A DNA stretch of 64,000 nt from Piromyces finnis. Lineage: Eukaryota; Neocallimastigomycota; Neocallimastigomycetes; Neocallimastigales; Neocallimastigaceae. Every line of letters begins with the position of its first letter. Position 1 is the first letter of the stretch. The notes under the pieces were generated by a model. It worked only from the letters and a program-made list of their open reading frames with translations, did no database searches and was not told the origin of the DNA. Positions 1-10,212 of this stretch are shown here, piece by piece. Both the position numbers and the translations under genes were made by a program. The stretch is from assembly GCA_002104945.1 (NCBI GenBank), contig MCFH01000039.1, forward strand, positions 420,501-484,500, given 5' to 3'.

Positions 1-405
1 TACAAATGGTTTCAATAAATTATCAAATAAAAATATTGAAAAAAGTGATGAGGAACAAAATATAACTATTGTTAATGGTACTGCTGTTCCTACAAATATT
101 TTTACTACTTTAAAAATAAATATTAATAATTGTTATACTATTTTAGAAAAATTTTATATTATTGAACAAAGTAATCCATACTTTGATATAATTTTTGGAA
201 GAGGTATTCAAAAGAAATACCGTTTATTTGACCCTGAAATTATATATATCAGAAAACTAAAAAAGGTTTAAAGAAAATTACAAACATTATCAATAGTAAT
301 GATAATGATACTAATGATATTTCTTTAATGAATTTTATAATTATTTCAAAAGAAGAAAACCAAGAATTTAAAGACACATTAAAAGAAATCTTAAATTCAA
401 CACCT
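1..405 (+). mobile_element. Ty3/gypsy remnant, family G (protease-RT spacer)
   Basis: Left edge of the window. The stretch matches, at DNA level, the remnant at about 27420-27740: the same Asn-rich protease segment followed by the same spacer ('aatgatactaatgatatt', then a region ending 'aaattcaacacct'). It stops near 401-406, where minus-strand element A begins; both share a few bases there (cacct), so the exact breakpoint is ambiguous. The rest of the element lies outside the window to the left. Confidence 0.7.
2..271 (+). pseudogene. Retropepsin-like fragment of family G pol
   Basis: A 90-codon open frame that enters from the left edge and stops at TAA 269-271. It corresponds to the part of a retroviral-type aspartic protease after the catalytic Asp: 'NITIVNGTAVPT' then 'NPYFDIIFGRG', the hydrophobic I-x-G strand near the protease C-terminus. 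The second family G copy keeps the catalytic D-T-G upstream (about 27440); here that part lies outside the window. After the stop the homologous sequence continues in other frames to about 400, so this copy is dead. The retropepsin assignment rests on similarity to the second copy and on the I-x-G strand. Confidence 0.6.
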
Positions 406-956
406 CATACAATTCTAGAAAAATTTTTGTAAAGTCAGAATTAAACTGTACTCCATTATCAATAATTATAGTAGTAGGTGTACCAAATCTTGCAAAAATT
501 TTTGATAGTAAGTAAACCACATCGAGACATTATTGAGGACTGCGGCTCTGCTTCTACCCACTTGGTAAAATAGTCAACTACTACCATAATGTACTGGTTG
601 CCTTGGCTAGTAGCAGGTAAAGGGCATATTATATCTAAACCTAGGTGAGTAAATGGAGCTTCCACAGGAGTAACATATTTTTCTGTGGGATTGGGAATTT
701 CATTCTTTTTATTTAATTGGCAGGTAATACAATTAGCTATGAATCTTTTAATATCTACTGTCATTCCTTTCCAGTAGAAGGATTTCTTTAACCTCTCATA
801 AGTTTTACTGAAGCCTTCGTGACCAATTGCATGTGCTTTCCAAATTAAATTGAACTTTTCTTCATTTGTACTAATTATTCTTCTTAGATTTCCTTCATCT
901 TTAATGTACCTTTCATTATCTAGAGTCACTATATAATCCTCAAGGAATTCTTTCAT
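405..956 (-). pseudogene. Integrase fragment of element A (zinc finger plus start of core)
   Basis: Integrase inserts the cDNA into the host chromosome. The open frame 956 to 459 shows the HHCC zinc finger (HAIGHEG, then CITCQ) and the first catalytic Asp of the DDE core in 'LGLDII...VVVDYFTKWVEAEP'. At about 510-525 the frame breaks; the protein continues in another frame with the second Asp region 'IIIDNGVQF' down to about 405, where the element is truncated. The third catalytic residue (Glu), the core end and the C-terminal domain are absent. Homologous to the integrase of element C. Confidence 0.85.
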
Positions 957-1511
957 GAATTCAGCGATATCTCCATCTGTATCATTTTCATTATTATTAC
1001 TACTGCTATTATTAATAGAATGTATTCTATAATTGATTAAATTATATGTATTACTCTTATTTCCTAATATATTATCTATATATTGTAATATATAATTCTA
1101 AGTTTGGTTCAATTGATTTTTATATTGACATAAATTCTCAATTTTATGTTCTTCATTCATATTTTGGTTTTCTCCATTATATTGTAATATACGAAATTCT
1201 ATATGGGCCAGTATATTAGAATAGTATTTGTTTATATCATTTTTGAATTGAATCAATTTAATTAAAAATTTCTTCAATTTATTTTTATTTTTAATATATT
1301 GGGGTTTATATGATTATATATATTATGATTACACTCTGATATATGGGATTTGTTCTGAATTGAAAATTTTTTTGGATTTCCTGAAAATTTCAAATTATCT
1401 ATATACCACCATTTTTCCCTTAAATTTTTAATTGATGAAATTTTTGAATTTTTCAAAATAATTTTATTTTTTTGAATAGTAGATGATTTATTATGATTTT
1501 GAATTCCTAAA
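957..1511 (-). other. Asn/Lys-rich linker between RNase H and integrase of element A
   Basis: No conserved domain is visible. On the minus strand the stretch reads as Asn-, Lys- and Ile-rich fragments in shifting frames (for example 1456 to 1274). Element C has an equivalent Asn-rich linker between RNase H and integrase, so this is best read as a decayed linker. Confidence 0.5.
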
Positions 1512-2810
1512 TTATTTTGACCTTTTTGTGGCGTTTTGAAATTTTTTTGTGTTTTCTTCTGACAAAACTTCTTCTTTATTAACTAGGTTATTACTTCGTC
1601 TTTCTAAGGTAGCAGGTATTCTTGATAAAGCGTCAACGAGACAATTTTTCTTTCCTGGTTCATATAATATTTTTATTCTTAACATACTTATAGTAATGCA
1701 CCACCTAATATGGCGCATGTTTTCTGGTTCTTTATTAATGAATAGACCAAGCAAGGGTTTATGGTCGGTATATAAGAGAACCTCATATTTATTTCCAGAA
1801 ATATAGTATTTAAATTCCTTTGCACAGTAATAGACTGCTGTGCCTTCCAGATCCGTTGTACTATAATTTCTTTCTGCTTTAGTGAGTGTTCTACTTATAA
1901 AATGTATAGGATGCTCTAAGCCATCTTCATCATTAATTTGTAGTAATACACCTCCGATACCATCCTTACAGGCATCAGTTCTAATAATGAATTGTTTATT
2001 TGAATTGGGAAAAGCTAATATTGGGGCTTCTACCAGAGCTATTTTTAGTATGTCGAAACTTTCTTGTTCTATTTTATTCCATATAAACTGAGAATCTTTT
2101 CTCAATAATTTATAAAGTGGCGCAGCAAGTTTAGCAAAATTATTTATGAATTTTCTGTAATACCCAACTGTGCCTAAAAATGACCTAAATTCAGACACGT
2201 CTTTTGGCTTAGACCAGTTCTTCACGGCTTCTACTTTAGACTTAATGGTTTTGAGACCATCTTTGGACACTACATGGCTAAGCACCTCTACCTCCTCCTT
2301 GAAGAAGCAACATTTCTCAATGTTGATTTTAACCTTATGTTGGCGGAAGATGTCCAAAACTTGGTTTAAATGAGAAAGGTGTTCTTCGACATTATTAGAG
2401 AAAATTAAAATATCATCTAAGAAAACATAGACAGAATGTCCAAGTAGGTCAAAGAGAATTCTATTCATTTCTCTTTGAAAAGTAGCAGGGGCACCAGTAA
2501 GACCGAAGGGCATGACCTTAAAAACAAAATTTCCAAACTTAGTGGTAAAACCAATAAGGTCAATACTATCGTCGTCCATATGAATTTGGTGATACCCGGA
2601 AAACAGGTCCAGAGTAGAGAAAATTTTAGCTCCATCAATCCCACTAAAAATTTCATCAATATTGGAAAGTGAGTAGGAATCTGGAACAGTTAAAGCATTT
2701 AATTTCCTATAGTCCATGCAAAGTCTTCATTTACCATTCATTTTTGTGACAAGGACTATAGGAGATGACCATGAAGATTTGGAAGGAACAATAAGACCTT
2801 TATTAACTTG
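1512..2810 (-). pseudogene. Reverse transcriptase-RNase H of element A
   Basis: Copies element RNA into cDNA and degrades the RNA strand. Visible in order: 'KGLIVPS', 'RLCMDYRKLNALTV', 'FSTLDLFSGYHQIHM', 'VMPFGLTGAPATFQREMNRI', the catalytic box F-L-D-D near 2420, the thumb ('FLGTVGYYRKFI'), then RNase H with catalytic Asp in 'IIRTDACKDGIGG', Glu in 'DLEGTAVYYCAKEF' and 'LLYTDHKPL', ending 'VDALSRIPA'. A TGA at 2727-2729 replaces the Trp codon of the G-K-W-R-L-C motif (kept as W in element C). A frameshift near 2806-2812 separates it from the protease. The 401-codon frame below the nonsense codon (2717-1512) is otherwise open. Confidence 0.92.
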
Positions 2811-2867
2811 GTAAGTTCCTCCTTAAGAATGTTGGACTTGAATTTGTTAAGTCTATAAAATTTATTT

Positions 2868-3551
2868 TTACAGGGAACCAGCGTCTTTTAAAAGTTCAAT
2901 GCGATGAGGATTAAGATCTGACGGCGATAATTGTTCAGACGAAGTAGCAATAACATCAATATTATCATTTAGAGAATTAATAATTATATCTCTGTATTGT
3001 GGATCTAATTCAGAAAGAAATTTTTCAGAATGAATACAATCACTTGGGGACAAATTTTCATTCTGTGTAACTTTAAGATTGGAAAAATTATTAGAAAAAT
3101 CTTCTAATTCTTCAGAAAATTTAGAAGAATAAATATTTTTATGTGGACTTAGGAATTTAATGAAACAAGTGACAATCTCGGCATCTTGGTCTTCAACAAT
3201 AGGTGCTAAAGCTTCAAAAGAATCAGGGGATGTACACCTACAAACTGTTTTAGATACCGGGTTGATAAAAAGATAATTATCGGCAATTGTTTTAAGACTA
3301 ATTAGGATATCAAAATAAGCTGCATCATGTTCTATAATGCAGAAATTAGCCATAAAGGAATAAGAATTAATAACAATTGGTAAAAGGACTACAATAGCAT
3401 TAGAAATAGTATCATCACCTAATACTTCACCAATTTTATCGCGACAAACGCCTACAGTTTCATATTGCTCAGGCAGTTTGTTGAAATATTTAGTAGTAAC
3501 CAAATTTAGATTACTTCCAGAATCAATAGAGTTTATTTTTAATATTATCAA
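2868..3551 (-). pseudogene. Aspartic protease and protease-RT spacer of element A
   Basis: The protease would cut the Gag-Pol polyprotein. The frame starts with the catalytic motif D-S-G in 'INSIDSGSNLNLVTTKYF', followed by an all-beta pattern typical of retropepsins ('FCIIEHDAAYFDILISLKT' probably corresponds to the I-x-G strand). The last 80 or so residues (from 'SPHKNIYSS') form the acidic spacer that precedes RT in this lineage and end 'HRIELLKDAG', matching 'HHIILEDN' in element C. It lies one frame away from the upstream fragment (shift near 3540) and is separated from RT by another frameshift. Confidence 0.82.
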
Positions 3552-3846
3552 CTGAGGCTAAGACTATACCTAAGTCATCATTTTTAAATTTAGCATTATG
3601 AACTGTAATGTTATTATTATAGAAATTAAAATCATCATTAAAATACATAGAGTTAACAAATTTCAATTTTTCTAGTTTAATGTTCTTAGTTAATTCACTT
3701 CTAAGTTTAAGACAAATATCCAGAATTTGGGTAAACGAAATGTTACACTTGGTATTAGCTAAGTCTTTCTCTATATTATATGGTTCAATATTATTTTTAT
3801 TAACTAAAATAGTATGACGGTCTTTCCTAGTTTTAGGAGAAGTCAT
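3523..3846 (-). pseudogene. Pre-protease part of element A Pol
   Basis: Open frame of 107 codons between the Asn-rich Pol N-terminus and the protease. 'FTQILDICLKLRSELTKNIKLEKLKF' corresponds to 'ITFGQLLGVSKTSKAELIKGLKNLKL' in element C, so this amphipathic stretch in front of the protease is conserved in the lineage. Its function is unknown to me. It runs into the protease after a one-base shift near 3540, and overlaps the upstream frame by 4 bases. Confidence 0.65.
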
Positions 3847-4793
3847 GTGAACCTCAAATTTATTATTGTGATCAGGTGATACCGGTGGATCCTTAAATCT
3901 AACTTTATTATTAATATTTTGGACTGATTTTGAATTATTAATATTAAAATTACTATGAATATTAGAATTAGTATTAATGGAATTATTGGTACTAAGATTA
4001 TTAATAGAAATGGTGTTAGAATTAGAATTAGAATTATTAATAGTTTTAGATTTATTAGAATTAGAATTAGAATTATTAATAGTTTTAGATTAATTAGAAT
4101 TAGAATTAGAATTATTAATAGTTTTAGATTTATTAGAATTAGAATTATTAGAAGAAAAATTATTATTAGAATTTTCATTAGAAATAGAATTAGAATTTTA
4201 ATAGTAATATTAGAAGAATTATTAGAAGAACTATTATTAGAATTATTGCTATTAACAATTTTTGAAGGATTATTATTCTTTACACTATTAGTTTTAGTAA
4301 AATCTTTAGAAGTCTTTTCTATATACTTTGAAATATTAGAATTTTTATTAATAATTTCATTATTAGTTACATTATTGTATACATTATTATCATTTACATT
4401 AATTTCATTTACATTATTATTGTTTACATTGTCATTATTTAAATTATTAGAAAATAAATTTTTAAAATTAGAATTATTATTATTTAAGTTATTAGTTAAC
4501 TTATTAGGACTATTTTGGTCCATGTCAGAGTTTTTACTGGGAGAACGATTACGGGAGTGTGGATTTACAGTTTTTCTATTGAAGGTATCCTCCTCCATAT
4601 CAGATTCAGAATCCTCAGAACTATTAATTGGCATTCCTTGCAAAGAAATTTTATTCCTGGTATTACTTTTAGCTTTTCTTATTTCAGTACTAGGTTCTAA
4701 GGAAGTGCCTTTTCTTTTAATGGCATCCACATAGAAGTTTCCCATATCTTGGTATGCATTTTGGTTTAGGGGAGAGCATTTACTCCCCTGCAT
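3843..4793 (-). pseudogene. Asn-rich N-terminus of element A Pol
   Basis: Begins at ATG 4793, which shares its A with the gag stop (TAATG). The first 190 or so residues are Ser/Asn/Lys-rich ('SKCSPLNQNAYQDMGNFYVD', then long Asn runs), like the start of element C Pol. From about 4220 the frame slips, and the printed frame becomes an artificial Ile/Leu-rich string; the real frame continues as Asn/Ser-rich repeats to 3843. The low-complexity Asn linker is a feature of the family, not a membrane protein. Confidence 0.65.
4018..4148 (-). repeat. 39-bp tandem repeat (3 copies) in Asn-rich linker
   Basis: Three nearly identical 39-bp units (13 codons, Ser/Asn-rich with the core K-S-K-T-I-N-N on the minus strand). 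The middle unit carries AAA to TAA, a nonsense change in the Pol frame. Replication slippage in low-complexity DNA is the simplest cause. Confidence 0.8.
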
Positions 4794-6148
4794 TAGTTCA
4801 AATGCATTGAATCATTTTGATGATCTTCGTTATCGGAGAAAATATCAGAATTTTCATAGAAGTTCTGATTATTGAAACTCCTATCTTGATAATTTTGGTA
4901 ATTAGTAGCGGAGTTTCTGAGCGGAGCAGAATTACTAAAGGGATTATTACTATAGGAATTATTGTAATTGTTATAACCAGAATTATCAAAATTATTAGGA
5001 ATAAAGTTGGTGTTACTGTTACTAAACTTAGAATTATTAAAATTTTTATTAAAATTTGAATTAGTAGAACCTAAATTATTATAATTTTGACCATTGAAAT
5101 TTAAATTATTAGAATATGAATTATTAAAATTTTGATTATTAAAACCTTGATTATTAGAGTTTTGGTTATTAAATCCAGAGTTATTATTATAATTAAATTT
5201 ATTAGAATTAAATTTATTTGAGTTAAAATTACTAGAGTGGTTAAAAATTATTTTGACTATTGGCTGGATAATTATTAAAGTTAGTATAATTTGAGCTAAA
5301 ATTATTATAGTTATTTCTCATTTGTTCATCTTTATACTTAAGAAATTGGAATTGAGCGAATCCAGAACAATCCGACTTCGTGTGACCTCTCTCGTGACAA
5401 AATTTGCAAACAGTAACCTTATGATTAGAATTTCTATTATTAAAGTTATTACCATTATTATTGTTGTTGTTATTATAGTTATTCCTGTTAGATCCATTAT
5501 TATTAAAGTTATTATTGGAAATTGAAGAATTAAAATTTGACCTATTATTTCTTTGGTTGTTATTAGGCGGAGTTGTTTTGTACTTTAATTCTTCATTCAT
5601 TTTATCATAGAATTCTACGGCATCCATGGCTTCTAATAAGAAGATTCTTCTTTGTTTAAACTCCGATTTAACACTTCTCCATACGTCCGTTCAGTTAATT
5701 ATGGAGTATGAATAGTAATTGGCCGTAACTCTGGTTTGTTGGTTCTTGTCCAATTCACTGAATAGTTTCATATATTTTTTATTGAATTCTTTGACATTAT
5801 CATGATACGAAATTTTTAAAGATTTTAATTCGTTGATAATGTCTTCTGGGTCCTTCTTTAATTTGTATGTCCTTAATAGTGCATCTTTCATTTCTTCAAG
5901 GGATGGATAAACAGTAGTACCTTAAGCGTCGGTACGTACTAAATCCCTAATTGCTGCAGCACCCATTCCCTGTACTCTCATAAGACACCAATCGTAGATG
6001 TCCCTAGATGCTGTAATCTTTTGTATAACCAAGACTAGAATTGATCATGCTATAAATTAATGTCATGATTTTCATCCGTCAAGGTGACGATACCTTGAAG
6101 AGTCATTAGGCGGTATTGTAGTAACATAGAGTTATTTAGTTCCGCCAT
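4793..6148 (-). pseudogene. Gag of element A with CCHC zinc knuckle
   Basis: Gag forms the virus-like particle. It starts at ATG 6148 (M-A-E-L-N-N-S). An early TAG and frame breaks near 6060, 5940 and 5690 interrupt it. 'FNKKYMKLFSELDKNQQTRV' (about 5780) corresponds to 'FDKKFMKLYDDLPDEFKDKI' of element C Gag. The zinc knuckle is C-K-F-C-H-E-R-G-H-T-K-S-D-C (C-x2-C-x4-H-x4-C) near 5370-5410. An extra T near 5239 shifts the frame; the C-terminal tail is then Asn/Phe-rich and ends at TAA 4793-4795. Gag is thus far longer than the individual open frames. Confidence 0.8.
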
Positions 6149-6317
6149 TCTTTATTCCTTGGTTTCTTTCACAAGAGCTTCAATAAGTTTTGTGCAGTCC
6201 AATTTCTTAATAATTAAAGTTAAAAAAAAATGTTTTTTATTTTAATAGTATATTAATTATTTTTTTATTAACGTATTCTAAAAATTTCAAATTTAAATAT
6301 TTAATATTGTTATTATC

Positions 6318-6335
6318 AATTTGAATTTCCGACCA
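6318..6335 (-). promoter_or_regulatory. Primer-binding site of element A
   Basis: On the minus strand the site begins TGGTCGGAAATTC, three bases after the proposed LTR end (...CACA). TGG pairs with the CCA tail of a tRNA. Element E4 has an equivalent site (23628) starting TGGTCGGTAACTC, and element C has the same 3-base gap. The priming tRNA is not identified. Confidence 0.65.
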
Positions 6336-6338
6336 AAA

Positions 6339-6550
6339 TGTGTATAATAAGCTGCACACCTAAGGGTCTTTCATCCGATGATTTATGTTTCCGTCACCCT
6401 AATTACGTGATAGTTCCGTCAAACGCTTCAGGATCTTAAAACCACCCTTACTATACCCCTTCTGAGAGTTGCATGGCTTGCTTATGGTGACACGATTTTG
6501 TTAAATTCAATATTGATAAGAATGAAACTTCAATTATCAATATTAAATAA
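6339..6550 (-). repeat. Partial 5' LTR (R-U5 part) of element A
   Basis: Read on the minus strand, this stretch shares a conserved block with the region before the PBS of E4 (23400-23624): 'AATATTGATAAT', 'GGGGTA.TAGTAAG', 'CTGAAGCG', two copies of 'GACGGAA' and 'GAAAGACCCTTA'. On the plus strand the LTR edge is TGTGTATAA at 6339. The far end cannot be located because the partner LTR is missing. Confidence 0.6.
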
Positions 6551-7169
6551 TAATAATTTATATATATATATATTTTTTATAATATAGTTAATGAATAACT
6601 ATGAGCAAAAATAAAAATGTTATGTAAAAAAAATAACTAACACAATTTATTAAAATGTATAACTTCTTCCTCCTCTAAAAGAATTGATATCTCCACCAAA
6701 TGATATAACTCGGTTCTATTTCTTTTTTTAGGGGGAAACTTTATGAAATAATGTTTTGTTTAAATTAATTTTATTCAATAAATTTTTGGCTAGAAATACA
6801 AGAAGCAAAGAATTAATTATAAGAAATAACAATACATTTATATATCTTTTAATAATTATAAACTATATTTTGTTTGTTTAATTAATAAATATATAACTAG
6901 TATAAAAAGTATAAAAATATTTATTAAAGTATAATATAATAAAATATAAATATAAAATATAAAATATTATAAATAAAAATAATAAATAAAAGAAATTATT
7001 TACATAACATAAAATTATGTTAAAATTTTATGTTTTTATTATTTAAATTAATAAAATAAATTTATGTTATCACTTAAATTTATTTTATCGTGTGAATTTA
7101 TTTACTTCTCAATTGCTTTTAGTCACTTATTACATGACTATTTTAATTTATTTTATGTAATTATTAATA
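6551..7169. other. A/T-rich DNA with no recognisable feature
   Basis: No open frame with conserved motifs, no RNA gene and no clear LTR edge. It may contain the rest of the element A LTR and of LTR L4, both too diverged to delimit by eye. Confidence 0.4.
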
Positions 7170-7344
7170 AAATAATTTTATTAATAATTAGAGTTTTATT
7201 TAATATTTCATATCACTAATATTTGAAAATGAACAAGTATAAAAATCATTTATTTTTATTTATTTTTATTTATAAAATTTAGATATAGATATTATCACTT
7301 TCTATATTCATTTATAGAATTAAGATAACATTCTTACCGTATCA
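7170..7344 (-). repeat. Diverged LTR L4 fragment
   Basis: The reverse complement matches the 5' part of the L4 copies at 19858 and 49742 ('TATCTTAATTCTAT', 'GAAAGTGATAATAT', 'ATGATTTTTATACTTGTTCA'). It ends on the plus strand with CCGTATCA, the reverse complement of the L4 start TGATACGG. Confidence 0.6.
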
Positions 7345-9474
7345 TAAATCTGTCACAATAACATATATAAAAATTTAAAAATTTTGGGCACATGGAAAAA
7401 AATAATTTTTTTTAAATTTTTATTAAAAAATTTCAAAGTATAAAATTTCTAATCTTTGAAATTGTTAAAATTTTATTATTATAAATTTTATTTTAAATTT
7501 ATTAACTATTTACAATAATTATATTAATTATTAATTTATAAAAATTAAATATTTTATACTTAAACAATAATTAATTAAAATTAAAAATGTAATAATTAAA
7601 ATTGTTCATGTATAAAAAGAACAAAATTTGACAAAAATTACAAAGCTTTAGCGTTAGTAATTTTTTAACTTAAAGTTAATAAAATTTATAATCTCCTATA
7701 AAACCTAAAACTTTAAAAAATTTAATATTTTTAATAACTTAATATATGTTGATATTAAGTTATTGCTAAAATAAAAATATTATTTAATTTTCTTTATGTA
7801 AATATTATTAGCTTTACGCCTTCAATAGGAAAGCGTATTATATTTGTTAATTAATATAACTAGTGTGTTTACCACACTTTTCTTTAATAAAAAAAATCTG
7901 TAAAATATTGTATTAATTGAATAATATATTTAATACGTATTAAAAATAATGTATAGTGTATTGAATTAATGTACCGTAAATTTTACAAACATTTATATCA
8001 CAATACATTAACATAAACTTATGTAAATTTTATTTTTCAATTACAAAAATTTACATCACAATACATTAACATAAATTTATGAAAAATTTATTTTTGATAA
8101 GATAAAGTTTTTGATGATAAAATAAAATTTTAAATTAAATAATTTTTAACCAATTAATATTTTAGATAATAAAAAAATTTTTTTTATAAACTAAGCCTCA
8201 AAATTAGAAATAAATAAATTAAATATATGTATGAAATATAATCAATCATATAGTAAATAAATCAAAACTTTATTTTAAGTTTAGAAAATTCTTTAGTAAA
8301 TAAATTGAATTTAAATAGTTTATGTAAAAGTATAAAATTTAAAACAGATTTCATACTTAAAACAAAACAATTTTTATTAACACAAAAATAAAAAAATAAA
8401 ACATTAAATTTTTATTTTAAAAATCATTTTATTTAAAACTCTTAAAAAGATTATTAACTATATAATAGTTAATAATTAAAAAATTGAAAATAACAATTAC
8501 ATCGATTTAATAAACAAAAATTACATGTATTTATATTTTTTCATAATTATATTCTAATATATTATTCTAATTTGAGTAAACTCAAAATTGAATAAAGCCC
8601 ATGTATTTTCTATAAATTAATTTAATATTATCAATACTATTCTTAATATATTTCCTATTGAAATATAAATAAATCTATTTTTAAAACTAAGTTAAAATTA
8701 TTAAACTATTCTAAATTTATATAAAAAAGTATATTATTATAAACTATTCTAAAATTAAATAAAAAGTATTTTATTATGAATATTTAAAATATTTGAAATA
8801 TTTAAATTTAATTAGGATTCTTTTATTCCTTAAATTTAAATATTTCTCTTAATTTAAATTTAACGGAATTATTATAAAATAATTTATTATTAATGTAAAG
8901 ATATAATATATATCTTTAGATTATTTAATAATTAACTATTAATTATTAAATAATAAATTAATATTTATTAAAATTAACTATGAAGTTTTTAATATTCAAT
9001 GGAATAATTTAATAATAAATTATTTTATAATAATTCCGTCAAAATTAAATAAAGATAAATATTTAAATTTAAGGAACAAAAGAATCCTAATTAAATTTAA
9101 ATATTTCAAATATTTTAAATATTCATAATAACTTTAAATACTTTTTATTTAATTTTAGAATAGTTTAATAATAATATACTTTCTTATTTAAATTTAGAAT
9201 AGTTTAATAATTTTAACTGAGTTTTAAAAATAGATGTGTTTATATTTCAATAGGAAATATATTAAGAATAGTATTGATAATATTAAATTAATTTATAGAT
9301 AATACCTGAGCTTTATTCAATTTTGAGTTTACTCAAATTGAATTAAAAGTATAATGAATTAGTTTTAGTTTAGTTTTATTATTTTATTATTTAATTAGAT
9401 TAGTTTTGTTTATTTTATATTAAATATATGTTTATTTAAATAGAATAATATATTAGAATATAATTATGAAAAAA

Positions 9475-9482
9475 TATAAATA
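9475..9482 (+). promoter_or_regulatory. TATA box in element B LTR
   Basis: TATAAATA, 35 nt before the GTAATTGTTAT site at 9510 that is proposed as the transcript start. The spacing suits RNA polymerase II. The same box is in the 3' LTR. Confidence 0.65.
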
Positions 9483-9509
9483 CATGTAAATTTTATCAAT
9501 TGAATCGAT

Positions 9510-9520
9510 GTAATTGTTAT
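9510..9520 (+). promoter_or_regulatory. Proposed transcript start and self-primer of element B
   Basis: GTAATTGTTAT is the exact reverse complement of the 11 bases right after the 5' LTR (9647-9657). In Tf1/sushi elements the first 11 or so bases of the mRNA fold back on the PBS and prime reverse transcription. Position after the TATA box fits an RNA that starts here. Confidence 0.65.
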
Positions 9521-9646
9521 TTTATTTCTAACCATTAATAAAGAAGATAATTTTTAAAAAAAAAAGAAACTCCTATTTTTATTTTATCGTGTGTTTAATT
9601 GTTTTATTGTTAAATATATAATCTGTTTTAAGATTAATATTTTACA

Positions 9647-9657
9647 ATAACAATTAC
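9647..9657 (+). promoter_or_regulatory. Self-priming PBS of element B
   Basis: ATAACAATTAC begins at the first base after the LTR. It lacks the TGG that a tRNA 3' end would need, unlike elements A, C and E4. It pairs perfectly, over 11 bases, with LTR positions 9510-9520. Confidence 0.7.
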
Positions 9658-10212
9658 CTTTTATTTTAAAAAAACACGTTATATTTTAATAATAAAACAA
9701 TTTTATCTTTGAAACTACTGGAATTTTTGGTGAATCCGAAGTTGTGGAACTGCTACTGTGATTTAAAAGCTTACGGAAATTTTCTTTCTACTTGGAACTC
9801 TAGGAATTCTTTTTACTTAGATATTTAGAAGAATCCCCTTTGTGTAACGTTTACTTTGATCTTTAGAAGATATTTTTATAATTATTCTCTCGTGGAATTC
9901 TCTTTGTGTAACGAAAACTCAACCGTTGATACAAAAGTTATTTTTTCGATTAATTATTTTATACTATTAAATATCTCGACGACACCGTTTGATAGGATAG
10001 AGTCAGATCGACGTCTTTAAATATAGTATATTATCAATTTAATAGAAAAAGGGTAACTTATAAGAGTATTTTGTGATAATACAAAAATAAAATTTTATAT
10101 ATTAATGAATTTTTTGACAAGCTATTAAAGAAAGAATAAATTTTGTATTTTTAAAAGCTTCTTAATTTTGATCAAAAAAAAAAAAAAAAAAATTTAATAC
10201 CATATTTTCAAA
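9658..10212 (+). other. 5' leader of element B
   Basis: About 555 bases between PBS and coding region. No conserved motif recognised. It contains two copies of 'TTTGTGTAACG' (near 9839 and 9909) with similar surroundings, a short direct duplication, and a run of about 18 A (10172-10190) just before the coding frame. Confidence 0.5.

Larger units (their letters stand above)
401..6550 (-). mobile_element. Degenerate Ty3/gypsy LTR retrotransposon, element A
   Basis: On the minus strand the order is LTR end (6339-), PBS (6318-6335), gag (6148-4793), protease, reverse transcriptase, RNase H, integrase (to about 401). This protease-RT-RNase H-integrase order is Ty3/gypsy. The element is cut inside the integrase core, so the 3' LTR is missing. 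Several frameshifts and nonsense codons make it non-autonomous. It belongs to the same lineage as element C (55954-63551): both have Asn-rich linkers, the motif 'ATFQREMNRI' in RT and similar integrase zinc fingers. Confidence 0.88.
8894..9646 (+). repeat. 5' LTR of element B
   Basis: TG...CA ends (TGTAAAGAT...ATTTTACA). Two perfect A/T hairpins mark its left edge: stem 8896-8905 with 8909-8918 (loop 3) and stem 8921-8935 with 8939-8953 (loop 3); they are kept, with changes, in the solo copies. The LTR supplies the promoter (TATA box 9475-9482) and, in the 3' copy, the end of the transcript. Confidence 0.95.

Noticed and set aside
3955-4734. A 259-codon plus-strand frame rich in Ile, Leu and Phe, resembling a membrane protein
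   Set aside because: It is the antisense of the Asn-rich linker of element A (AAT/AAC read backwards gives Ile/Val/Leu codons). No signal or conserved motif. The same holds for plus-strand frames at 57946-58287, 60223-60774, 60928-61167 and 61475-61762 in element C, and at 42837-43520 in copia E7.
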